NCBI GenBank assembly: GCA_002352665.1
Contig: DEIV01000011.1
Location: 1-18,384 of the forward strand
Reading direction: 5' to 3'
Source: Flavobacteriaceae bacterium UBA2765
GTDB lineage: Bacteria; Bacteroidota; Bacteroidia; Flavobacteriales; Flavobacteriaceae
DNA length: 18,384 nucleotides
Each line of letters begins with the position of its first letter. Positions within the stretch are counted from its first letter, which is position 1. This document shows positions 7,814 through 16,100 of this stretch, in pieces. The notes under the pieces are model-generated. The model was not told the DNA's origin and made no database searches. It saw nothing but the letters and a program-made list of their open reading frames with translations. A program made the position numbers and the translations under genes.

Positions 7814-8117
7814 ATAAAAGCAATTTGTAAGAAATTGTTATGTATGTATTCCTTTTTAATGCTAGGAAAAATTTGTATTTATAAATTCAAATGGCTTAGC
7901 AGATCTGTAGGCGTTTTATCATTAGATAGATTTCATTTACATTGCTTAAGGAGGATAAATTATACTTTTTTAACATTATTACTACTTTAAGAAATTTATG
8001 GCATGCTTGTTAGTTTTATGTGTAATAAATTTTCAAATACATTATAGAGGTTAAATTTATCTACAACTCAATAATATTCTTATTTTTGCTAAACTTTTTA
8101 AACATATATTCCTTTTA
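7814..8117 (+). other. 304-base intergenic region between the DksA-like gene and lspA
   Basis: No conserved coding frame was found. A weak hairpin, CAATTT (7821-7826) with AAATTG (7832-7837), follows the upstream stop by 7 bases but has no T-run, so it is a poor terminator. Short perfect palindromes such as CAGATCTG near 7900 look isolated. The only feature I would call is the lspA -7 element at the 3' end. The middle, roughly 7840-8050, is unexplained AT-rich sequence with no tRNA-like or riboswitch-like structure that I recognise. Confidence 0.5.
8081..8088 (+). promoter_or_regulatory. Candidate -7 element of lspA
   Basis: TATTTTTG matches TAnnTTTG at all fixed positions and is followed by C, a frequent extension in flavobacteria. 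It lies 29 bases before the lspA start codon. No clear TTG is seen in the -33 region. Confidence 0.5.
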
Positions 8118-8849
8118 ATGAAAAAAGCCATCATAATCATAATAATTGTACTATTTGTAGATCAGTTTAGTAAAATTTATATGAAAACTCATTTCGAGTT
8201 AGGTGAAGAATTCAAAGTACTAGGTTTAGATTGGTTTAGAATTCATTTTTTAGAAAATTACGGTATGGCTTGGGGGACCGAATTTGGTGGTGAAAACGGT
8301 AAATTATTTTTAACCTCTTTTCGGTTAATTGCAATTGTAGGAATTGGCTATTGGTTACATTCTGCATTAAAATTACAAGGTCATAAAGTTTTAATTATAG
8401 CCATAGCTTTAATTTTTGCAGGAGCTTTTGGTAATATTATTGATTCTGTCTTATACGGTGTGTTATTTAATGATAGCCATGGACAACTAGCTACATTTTT
8501 GCCTGAAAGCGGTGGTTATAGTACACTTTTTCATGGTAAAGTAGTCGATTTATTTTATTTTCCTATTATAGAAAATGCCGAATTACCATCTTGGATACCC
8601 GCCATTAATTTTAATTGGCCGGACTGGTTGCCATTTTTAGGTGGTAAAAATTTCTCTTTATTTGTAGATAGACATTTCACCTTTTTTCAATATGTTTTTA
8701 ATGTAGCAGATGCGGCGATAACTACTGGTGTAGGTTTATTGTTATTATTTAATAAAAAAGCTTTTCCAAAAAAAGAGCAAAAAGAAGAACATAAAGACCA
8801 TATTGTGCCGCCTGTTGTAGTTCATCACTATGAAAAATCTAAAGACTAA
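8118..8849 (+). CDS. lspA: Lipoprotein signal peptidase (signal peptidase II), long form
   Basis: Inner-membrane aspartyl protease that removes the signal peptide from lipidated prolipoproteins. Hydrophobic segments lie at about 4-21, 64-82, 91-108 and 193-211, giving the four-helix LspA fold. The two catalytic aspartates are D109 in FGNIID (104-109) and D198 in FNVAD (194-198). ENYGMAWG (46-53) fits the conserved N-x-G-x-A motif of the first periplasmic part. At 243 residues it is much longer than the roughly 160-170 of E. coli-type enzymes. The extra length is an insert between the two catalytic helices (about 115-190, rich in aromatic and proline residues) and a charged C-terminal tail (about 212-243) with Lys/Glu and three histidines. 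The membrane-fusion lipoprotein at 16627-17763 is a plausible substrate. uvrC starts 35 bases downstream. Confidence 0.92.
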   Translation: MKKAIIIIIIVLFVDQFSKIYMKTHFELGEEFKVLGLDWFRIHFLENYGMAWGTEFGGENGKLFLTSFRLIAIVGIGYWLHSALKLQGHKVLIIAIALIFAGAFGNIIDSVLYGVLFNDSHGQLATFLPESGGYSTLFHGKVVDLFYFPIIENAELPSWIPAINFNWPDWLPFLGGKNFSLFVDRHFTFFQYVFNVADAAITTGVGLLLLFNKKAFPKKEQKEEHKDHIVPPVVVHHYEKSKD

Positions 8850-8858
8850 ATCCAGAAT

Positions 8859-8879
8859 GAAGTTAAATTTCTTAACTTC
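8859..8879. repeat. Perfect hairpin overlapping the candidate uvrC promoter
   Basis: GAAGTTAA (8859-8866) and TTAACTTC (8872-8879) form a perfect 8-bp inverted repeat with a 5-base loop. It starts 9 bases after the lspA stop and ends 5 bases before the uvrC start codon. There is no T-run, so it is a weak terminator candidate. The right arm contains most of the candidate -7 element of uvrC, which would allow a palindrome-binding repressor to block it. Confidence 0.5.
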
Positions 8880-8880
8880 G
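8873..8880 (+). promoter_or_regulatory. Candidate -7 element of uvrC
   Basis: TAACTTCG has the same form as the candidate ileS element (TAnnTTCG followed by C), one mismatch from TAnnTTTG. It ends 4 bases before the ATG, so transcription from it would start at or near the start codon and give a leaderless or nearly leaderless message. Alternatively uvrC is read through from lspA and this match is accidental. Confidence 0.3.
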
Positions 8881-8884
8881 CTTA

Positions 8885-10675
8885 ATGCTAAGTCCTAATT
8901 TAGAATTACAATTAAAAACCTTACCTCATACGCCTGGAGTCTATCAATATTTCGATAAGGATGATGTTATTTTATATGTTGGTAAAGCCAAAAATTTAAA
9001 GAAAAGAGTCAGCTCATATTTCAATAAAAATCACGATTATGGCAAGACAAAGGTTTTAGTTAAAAAGATTGCGTCTATAAAGCATATTGTTGTTGCTTCT
9101 GAAACAGATGCTTTATTATTGGAAAATAACTTGATTAAAAAATACCAGCCAAGGTATAATGTCATGTTAAAAGATGATAAGACCTACCCATGGATATGTA
9201 TTAAAAAAGAATCTTTTCCTAGGGTATTTTTAACAAGGAATATTATTAAAGATGGTTCAGAATATTATGGACCTTATACTTCGGTTAGAACGGTTAGAGC
9301 CTTATTATCTTTAATAAAAGAATTATATCAGTTGCGTACCTGTGCCTATGATTTGTCAGAAAAGAATATTAAGGCTAAAAAATACAAAGTATGTTTAGAA
9401 TATCATATTAAAAATTGTAAAGGAGCATGTGAAAGTTTCCAAACGGAAAGCGACTATATAGAAGATATTAACGCTATAAGAAATATTGTAAAGGGTAACT
9501 TTAAGGATTCTTTACTTAAATTTAAAGATATAATGCTGGCATTTTCTGAAGATCATGAGTTTGAAGAGGCACAAAAAATAAAAGAAAAAATTGATTTGTT
9601 AGCAAATTATCAGGCAAAATCAACTGTGGTTAATCCGTCCATTTCAAATGTTGATGTATTTTCTATTATTTCAGATGAAGGTTATGCTTATGTCAATTTC
9701 TTTAAAATAATGAACGGAGCTATAATTCAATCGCATACCACTGAAATAAAAAAGAAATTAGACGAAGATGATAAACATTTATTAGAATTATCTATTGTAG
9801 AAATCAGACAACGATTCAATTCGCAGTCTAAAGAGTTGTACGTACCCTTTAGTGTTAATGTAGGCGATGGAATTAAGATTACTGTACCAAAATTAGGTGA
9901 TAAAAAAAGAATTGTAGAACTCTCCTTACGTAATGCTAAATATTATAGGCAAGAACGTTTTAAACAAATTAAAATAGTTGATCCTGATAGACATACCAAT
10001 AGAATAATGGCACAAATGCAAAAAGATTTGCGTTTACCCAAAGAGCCTCGTTATATAGAGTGTTTTGATAACTCAAATATTCAAGGAACACATCCGGTTG
10101 CGGCATGTGTTGTTTTTAAAAATGGAAAATCGAGCAAGAAAGATTATCGAAAATATAATATAAAAACAGTTGAAGGGCCTGATGATTTTGGCTCTATGGA
10201 AGAAGTAGTACATAGGCGGTATAAACGGTTGTTAGATGAGGGACAAGATTTACCTCAGCTTATCGTTATAGATGGAGGTAAAGGTCAGTTATCGTCAGCG
10301 TTAAAAAGTTTAGAAGTTTTAGGCTTACGTAAAAAAATTGCAATTATTGGTATTGCCAAAAGATTGGAAGAAATATTTTATCCGGATGACCCTATTCCTT
10401 TATACTTAGATAAAAAGTCTGAGACACTAAAAATTATACAGCAATTACGTAATGAAGCTCACCGCTTTGCCATTACTTTTCATAGAAATAAACGTAGCAA
10501 AAGTGCTATACAGACGGAGCTAGAACAAATTTCCGGAGTTGGTAAACAAACTGTGGTAAGTTTATTAAAACAGTTTAAATCGGCTAAAAGAGTATCAGAA
10601 GCACCTTTTGAGGCATTAGAAAAAATAATAGGGGTAAATAGAGCAACCAAAGTGTATAATTATTATCATAAATAA
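8885..10675 (+). CDS. uvrC: Excinuclease ABC subunit C
   Basis: Endonuclease subunit of UvrABC nucleotide excision repair; it cuts the damaged strand on both sides of a UvrB-bound lesion. The N-terminal GIY-YIG domain (about 13-95) shows GVY (18-20) and YVGKAKNLKKR (31-41) and makes the 3' cut. Four cysteines, C153, C170, C178 and C182, are spaced like the [4Fe-4S] ligands described for E. coli UvrC. The UVR motif that contacts UvrB is about 206-241. The RNase H-like domain for the 5' cut carries D395 in ECFDNSNIQG, D463 in VIDGGKGQL and H526 in NEAHRFA. A helix-hairpin-helix pair closes the protein (about 545-596, ISGVGKQT and IIGVNRAT). The length of 596 residues is normal. Start chosen because LELQLKTLP near the N terminus is the usual beginning in flavobacteria. 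Expression may depend on lspA read-through or on the overlapping -7 element. Confidence 0.97.
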   Translation: MLSPNLELQLKTLPHTPGVYQYFDKDDVILYVGKAKNLKKRVSSYFNKNHDYGKTKVLVKKIASIKHIVVASETDALLLENNLIKKYQPRYNVMLKDDKTYPWICIKKESFPRVFLTRNIIKDGSEYYGPYTSVRTVRALLSLIKELYQLRTCAYDLSEKNIKAKKYKVCLEYHIKNCKGACESFQTESDYIEDINAIRNIVKGNFKDSLLKFKDIMLAFSEDHEFEEAQKIKEKIDLLANYQAKSTVVNPSISNVDVFSIISDEGYAYVNFFKIMNGAIIQSHTTEIKKKLDEDDKHLLELSIVEIRQRFNSQSKELYVPFSVNVGDGIKITVPKLGDKKRIVELSLRNAKYYRQERFKQIKIVDPDRHTNRIMAQMQKDLRLPKEPRYIECFDNSNIQGTHPVAACVVFKNGKSSKKDYRKYNIKTVEGPDDFGSMEEVVHRRYKRLLDEGQDLPQLIVIDGGKGQLSSALKSLEVLGLRKKIAIIGIAKRLEEIFYPDDPIPLYLDKKSETLKIIQQLRNEAHRFAITFHRNKRSKSAIQTELEQISGVGKQTVVSLLKQFKSAKRVSEAPFEALEKIIGVNRATKVYNYYHK

Positions 10676-10699
10676 AAGACTTTTGTGTTGCTTTGAGTG

Positions 10700-10717
10700 C
10701 CACGCTTTTTAGCGTGG
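10700..10717 (+). terminator. GC-rich hairpin after uvrC
   Basis: CCACGCT (10700-10706) and AGCGTGG (10711-10717) form a perfect 7-bp stem with a TTTT loop, extendable by one G-U pair. It is the most GC-rich hairpin in the window and starts 25 bases after the uvrC stop. No T-run follows, so termination would not be of the standard intrinsic type. It abuts the larger palindrome at 10719-10756, so the pair may be one composite element. Confidence 0.5.
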
Positions 10718-10718
10718 T

Positions 10719-10756
10719 GTATCAAGAAGTTTTGATCTTGAAAAAGTTCTCGATAC
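10719..10756. repeat. 38-bp imperfect palindrome, possible dispersed repeat
   Basis: GTATCAAGAAGTTTT (10719-10733) and AAAAGTTCTCGATAC (10742-10756) pair at 13 of 15 positions around an 8-base centre. The ends are GTATC and GATAC. The motif AAGTTCTCGATAC is one I associate with dispersed intergenic repeats in marine flavobacteria, but this is recollection and no second copy is evident in this window. It sits in the 162-base gap between uvrC and the patatin gene. Confidence 0.5.
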
Positions 10757-10783
10757 GATGCTTAATCAGAAGACATAAGTTTA

Positions 10784-10816
10784 TTTGTTAGGAAACATCA
10801 TTAGAAATGACATTTG
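10784..10816 (+). promoter_or_regulatory. Candidate promoter of the patatin-like gene
   Basis: TTTG (10784-10787) and GACATTTG (10809-10816) resemble the Bacteroidota -33 and -7 elements with a 21-base spacer. The -7 element departs from TAnnTTTG at its first base only. The predicted transcript start, about 10823, lies 15 bases before the ATG. Confidence 0.35.
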
Positions 10817-10837
10817 GAATTATAATTTATTAAATCA

Positions 10838-13066
10838 ATGTTAAAAAAAATACTAATAATACTATTATTAATCCAAGCTCAAATTATACTTGGTCAAGAT
10901 AGTATTACATTGCAAAAAGACCTAAAGGTAGGTTTGGTTTTAAGTGGAGGTGGAGCCAAAGGTTTTGCTCATATAGGTATGCTAAAGGTATTAGAAGAAG
11001 CAGGCGTACGAGTTGATTATATTGGAGGCACGAGTGCAGGAGCAATAATTGGTGCTTTATACTCGTCAGGTTATACGGCCTCTCAATTAGATTCAATTTT
11101 AACGGCATTAGATTACAATGAACTAATGCAAGATAAATTACCTAGAAAATCAAAATCAATATATCAAAAGGAAAATGATGAAAAATATGCTTTTAGCTTA
11201 CCTATTAAGAATAGAGCGATTGCATTACCATCTGCGGTTTCTAAAGGCCAGAATTTTTTTAATGTAATGTCTAAACTAACCGAACATGTACATGATATAG
11301 ATGATTTTTCTAAACTTTATATTCCTTTTTTCTGCATCGCTACAAATTTAGAAAATGGAGATATGGAAATATTAGAAAAGGGCTTTTTGCCGGAAGCACT
11401 TAGAGCCAGTGGTTCGTTTCCTACATTACTGGATCCGGTAGAGATTAATGGAAAATTACTAACTGATGGGGGGGTTGTGAATAATTTTCCCGTAGATATA
11501 ATGCGAGAAAAAGGAGTCGATATCATCATAGGGGTTGATGTTCAGGATAAGTTAAAAGATAAAGAAGATTTATATTCAGCACCCAACATATTGATGCAGA
11601 TTGTAGGATTTCAGATGTACGATGACGATCAACTGAATAGAAAGGAAACTGATTTGTATATGCATCCAGATATTAGTGACTTCAATGTAATTTCTTTTGA
11701 TGTTGCCAGAGATATTGTAGATAAGGGAGAAGAAGTGGCAAGGAAGCAATTAGGCTCATTAATTGAGATTGCAAATAAACAAAAAAAGACCAAGAACAAT
11801 ATTGTAAATAAGATAATTCATAGAAAGGAAGAAAAATTTTATATAAGTGGAATAAAAATATCAGGTAACAAGAATTATACACGAGAGTATATTCTTGGTA
11901 AATTAAAGATTACTAAAGTAGACTCAATTACGTACGAGAAGTTTTACGAGGGTATTGATAATTTATCTGCTACAGATAATTTTAAAAGTATTTATTACAA
12001 ATTTGTAAAACAAAAAGAAGGTATAGAAATACATTTTAATCTAAAAGAGGAAGAGGTAGCCACTTTTTTAAAATTAAGTGTGCATTATGATCATTTATAT
12101 AAAACAGGTGTATTATTAAATCTTACTTCCAAACACACACTTTTTAATAATGATGTATTTTCAGCAGATTTAGTGTTGGGTGATAATCTAAGATACAATC
12201 TTGATTATTTTATTGATAATGGTTTCCATTGGAGTTATGGCATAAAAACAAGATATAATAATTTTAGCAAATCATTTTTTGAAAATATAGTAAGTGAAGA
12301 TGCTGCAAGTGTAAATGTTGGTAAAATACAAATTAATTATACAGATTTTACAAGTCAGCTGTTTATTCAAACTGCATTTAATAAAAAAATTGCTTTGAGA
12401 TTAGGTGTTGAAGATAAATATGTAAGAACTTCTTTTGAGTCTTTAGTCAACAATCAATCTGTCAAAAATTTTATTGACAATACTAATTATATAGGAGTCT
12501 ATTCAAATTTATTATTAGATACTTATGATAATAAATATTTTCCAAAAAAAGGACTCAAGTTTTTTGTTGACTATAAAGCATATTTAGTGGCCTCTAATTT
12601 TGAAGAAAGTTTTAAACCTTTTTCTCAGCTTAAAGGTACCTTAGCGGGAGCTTTTACTATTGGTGATAGATTTACTACACAAATCAGTTCTGAAGCAGGA
12701 ATTACAATTGGAGATGCTCCAAGGATATTTAATTATTTTTTAGGAGGGAACAATCAAAACTTCATTAATAATTTTACTAAATTCCACGGATATGATGTTG
12801 CTGATCTAGGAGAAAGTGCTTTTTTAAAAACGTCAATAAATTTTAGATATGAATGGATTAAAAAACAATATATTTCATTTATAGCCAATGCCGCTAGAGC
12901 TGAAAAAGACCTTTTTAATCAAGGTGACATTTTTGATAATACAAAGATAGGGTTTGCAGCTGGATATAGTGTCGATTCTTTTATAGGACCTATTGAAATG
13001 AACTATTCATGGTCTCCTGATACCCAACGAAATTATTGGTTTTTTAATGTAGGGTATTGGTTTTAA
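10838..13066 (+). CDS. Patatin-like phospholipase fused to POTRA and Omp85 beta-barrel
   Basis: Three-part outer-membrane protein. Residues 1-20 are a signal peptide. Residues about 31-315 form a patatin (PNPLA) lipase domain: oxyanion loop GGGAKG (37-42), nucleophile S66 in GTSAG (64-68) and catalytic aspartate D210 in DGG (210-212), so the Ser-Asp dyad is intact. Residues about 333-404 look like one POTRA domain (FYISGIKISGNKNYTRE at its start). Residues about 406-742 alternate as a beta-barrel of the Omp85/BamA type, with an HGYD motif near the expected loop-6 position and a C-terminal aromatic end (YWF). The order is that of PlpD-like (type Vd) autotransporters; in Bacteroidota these proteins are usually annotated only as patatin-like. 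Expected reaction: hydrolysis of phospholipid acyl esters; native substrate unknown. A run of seven G bases at 11468-11474 encodes the catalytic DGG motif. Confidence 0.88.
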   Translation: MLKKILIILLLIQAQIILGQDSITLQKDLKVGLVLSGGGAKGFAHIGMLKVLEEAGVRVDYIGGTSAGAIIGALYSSGYTASQLDSILTALDYNELMQDKLPRKSKSIYQKENDEKYAFSLPIKNRAIALPSAVSKGQNFFNVMSKLTEHVHDIDDFSKLYIPFFCIATNLENGDMEILEKGFLPEALRASGSFPTLLDPVEINGKLLTDGGVVNNFPVDIMREKGVDIIIGVDVQDKLKDKEDLYSAPNILMQIVGFQMYDDDQLNRKETDLYMHPDISDFNVISFDVARDIVDKGEEVARKQLGSLIEIANKQKKTKNNIVNKIIHRKEEKFYISGIKISGNKNYTREYILGKLKITKVDSITYEKFYEGIDNLSATDNFKSIYYKFVKQKEGIEIHFNLKEEEVATFLKLSVHYDHLYKTGVLLNLTSKHTLFNNDVFSADLVLGDNLRYNLDYFIDNGFHWSYGIKTRYNNFSKSFFENIVSEDAASVNVGKIQINYTDFTSQLFIQTAFNKKIALRLGVEDKYVRTSFESLVNNQSVKNFIDNTNYIGVYSNLLLDTYDNKYFPKKGLKFFVDYKAYLVASNFEESFKPFSQLKGTLAGAFTIGDRFTTQISSEAGITIGDAPRIFNYFLGGNNQNFINNFTKFHGYDVADLGESAFLKTSINFRYEWIKKQYISFIANAARAEKDLFNQGDIFDNTKIGFAAGYSVDSFIGPIEMNYSWSPDTQRNYWFFNVGYWF

Positions 13067-13145
13067 TTAACATATCAATTACCAAAGTTGAATTATTGAT
13101 CGACAAGCTGTTGAATGATAAACCCGGTCTTTAATAGTAATCCTT

Positions 13146-13162
13146 ATTCATTGAAAATGAAT
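13146..13162. terminator. Short hairpin between convergent genes
   Basis: ATTCATT (13146-13152) and AATGAAT (13156-13162) form a 7-bp stem with a 3-base loop, in the 100-base gap where the patatin gene and the efflux operon converge. It lies 4 bases past the permease stop codon. The stem is AT-rich and neither side has a strong T-run, so terminator function is tentative. Confidence 0.3.
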
Positions 13163-13166
13163 TTAA

Positions 13167-16100
13167 TTATCCTTTATTTTTAAATATTCTTTGTTTTAAT
13201 TTTAATACTAAACTAAATAATATAGGCACAATTATTAAGGTTAAAAAAGTTGCGAAAGTTAATCCGAATATTATGGTCCAAGACATAGGTCCCCAAAACG
13301 CAACATTTTCACCACCAATATAAAATTGTGGATCAAATTCAGTAAATAAGGTCATGAAGTTTATATTAATGCCAATGGCTAATGGCAATAGACCTAAAAT
13401 AGTAGTGATAGCTGTTAGTAATACGGGTCTTAATCGCGTTTTCCCACCTTCAACAATACTGTCATATATTAAATTTTGGTTGATCACATTATCCGCTATA
13501 CCAAGCTCTAAACGTTTGCGTTTTATTACTAAATTGGTATAGTCTATCAATACAATGGCATTATTAACCACAATCCCTGCCAGAGAAATAATACCAATCA
13601 TGGTCATCATAATAACAAATTCCATTCTAAAAATGATAAGACCAAGCAGTACCCCAATCAAACTCAAGAGCACGGCAAGTGAAATGATAATTGGAGTAGA
13701 AGTAGAATTAAACTGCCCAACGAGTATTAGAAAAATTAAAAATACTGCGATGAGCAAAGCTTTACTTAAAAAGGCCATTTCTTCAGCCTGTTTTTCTTGC
13801 TCTCCGGTAAATGATATGGAAACTTCTTTAGGTAAATTATAATTCTCTAGTGCCCTTTTAATTTGGTCATTTACTTCGGTAGCATTGTAATTTTCCAATA
13901 CGTTTGAAAAGATAGTAATTACCCTGTTCAAATCCTTACGTTTAACCGCACTAAATGTTGAAGATGTTTCCATATGAGCAATGGCTGAAATTGGAATTTG
14001 GACAATTTTACCGGAAGATTGATCTCTAAAAGTAATTTTTTGATTTACTAAAGCTTCTTTATTATAACGGTATTTATCCATCAACCTAATATTAATAGGA
14101 TAATCATCTTCGCCATCCTTAAAAGTAGAAATTTCTTTTCCGAATAATGATGTTCTTAAGGCATCAGCTACTTGCCCGGTTGAAACATTTAATCTACGTG
14201 CTTTCTGTCTGTCAATAACAACCGGAAGTTCAGGTTTACCTTGCTCTACATCAATTTTCAATTCTTCAATACCTAAAATATTTGCATTGCTTATAAATTG
14301 CATTATTTGGTCACCAGTAGTCAATAATTGGTTATAATTATCACCAGAAATCTCTATATTAATGGGTGCACCGGTAGGCGGGCCATCACTTGGTCTATCA
14401 ACAGTAATTTTAACTCCTGGATAACCGTGTAATAATTCTCTAATTTCTATTAAGACCTCATGTGTATTGATATCATTCCTATCTATAAATTTTACAAAGT
14501 CAACCGTTATTCTAGCCTTATTGGGGGTATTACCGCCTTGTTGCCCTTGATTTGGATCGCTGGTACCCTCACCAACCTGTCCGATAACAGAAGTAATCAA
14601 TAAATTTTTACCATTTACTTCGTATTTTTTCAGGTAATTCTGAATTTTGTCTTCTACATCTATGGAGAGTTTATTGATAACTTCAATATCTGTACCTATG
14701 GGGTATTCTAAATATACATATGCTTGTTTTGGAGGGGTGTCTGGAAAGAAAAGTACTTTAGGAGGAAATAATCCAAATAAAACAAAAGATAAAATTAACA
14801 AACCAAAAGTACCAAAAAAGAAAAATTTTGGTCTGTGGCCATATAGGGCATACTTTAATACTTTTTCATAGAATCGTTCTAATCTTGGTAATAAAATATT
14901 TTGAAACCAACCTGTGGCAGGAGCTAATAATTTAGTATTTATAATTCTTAAAAGCCCGGCTAAAACCAAAAACAAACCAAGAGCGTTTAAGCCTTTAATT
15001 TCAGAAGAAAGTCCCCCAATAATTAATAATACACCAATGGCAAAAATAATGATACTTCTAATTAATATTTTTTTAAAATCTACTTCATCTTCTTTGATTT
15101 TCATATATACAGAAGTAAGCATAGGGTTTATTATCAAAGCTACAAAAAGTGATGAACCCAATACAATAATTAAGGTAATTGGCAAAAAACGCATAAATTC
15201 ACCCATCATTCCCGGCCAAAAAGCCAAAGGTAAAAATGCTGCTAATGTAGTGGCTGTTGAGGCTATAATTGGCATGGCCACTTCACCGACACCATATTTA
15301 GCGGCATCAATTTTTGAATAACCTTCATCTAATAACCTATATACATTTTCAACAACTACAATACCATTATCAACCAACATTCCTAATGCGAGTACCAGTG
15401 AGAATAGCACCATCATATTCAGCGTAACACCTAATGAATTCAATATGATAAAAGAAATAAACATAGATAAGGGTATGGCAATACCTACAAATAGTGCATT
15501 TCTGATACCCAGAAAAAACAACAATACCAACACCACAAGAATTACACCTAAAATAATACTGTTTTCTAAATCAGACACCATTGTTTTTGTGTCATTGGTC
15601 ATATCATTTGTTTTAGAAATGTTAAGATTGGAAGGGAAGTATGACACTCTAGCTTTAGCAATAATTGAATCAATTTGAGTAGATGCATTTATTAAATTTT
15701 CACCACCTCTTTTAGTTACATCTAACATAACAACTGGATGAGAAAATTCGCGGGCATAACTTTCTTTCTCTTGTTCTTTAAAATTTACGGAAGCAATATC
15801 TCTTAAATATACAATGTTACCATTTTCTTGTTTTACTATAATATTTTCAATTTGTTTTGCTGATTTAAATTCACCAACAACACGAACATTTCTACGCAAT
15901 CCGTTTTCCAATAAGTCACCTCCGGAAACCGTCATATTTTCATTTTGAATAGCTCCTGCTATATCATCAAAACTAATTTTTGAAACTTGCATTTTATATA
16001 AATCAATGCTAATTTCCATTTCTTTGTCTTGAATGCCTCTAATATCAACTTTAGAAATTTCGGAAACATTTTCAATTTCATCTTCTAAATATTCGCCATA

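Noticed and set aside
7821..7837. CAATTT/AAATTG hairpin as an intrinsic terminator
   Set aside because: Only six AT-rich pairs and no T-run; stem stability is too low to call.
7859..7990. A 43-codon ATG-started frame in the gap between the DksA-like gene and lspA
   Set aside because: It has no recognisable motif or ribosome-binding context, mixed hydrophobic and basic composition typical of random AT-rich sequence, and sits alone in a gap.
14914..15321. A 135-codon open frame on the + strand inside the RND permease gene
   Set aside because: It is fully antisense to a conserved permease coding region; its composition reflects the hydrophobic codons of the other strand. Several similar antisense frames in this gene were rejected for the same reason.
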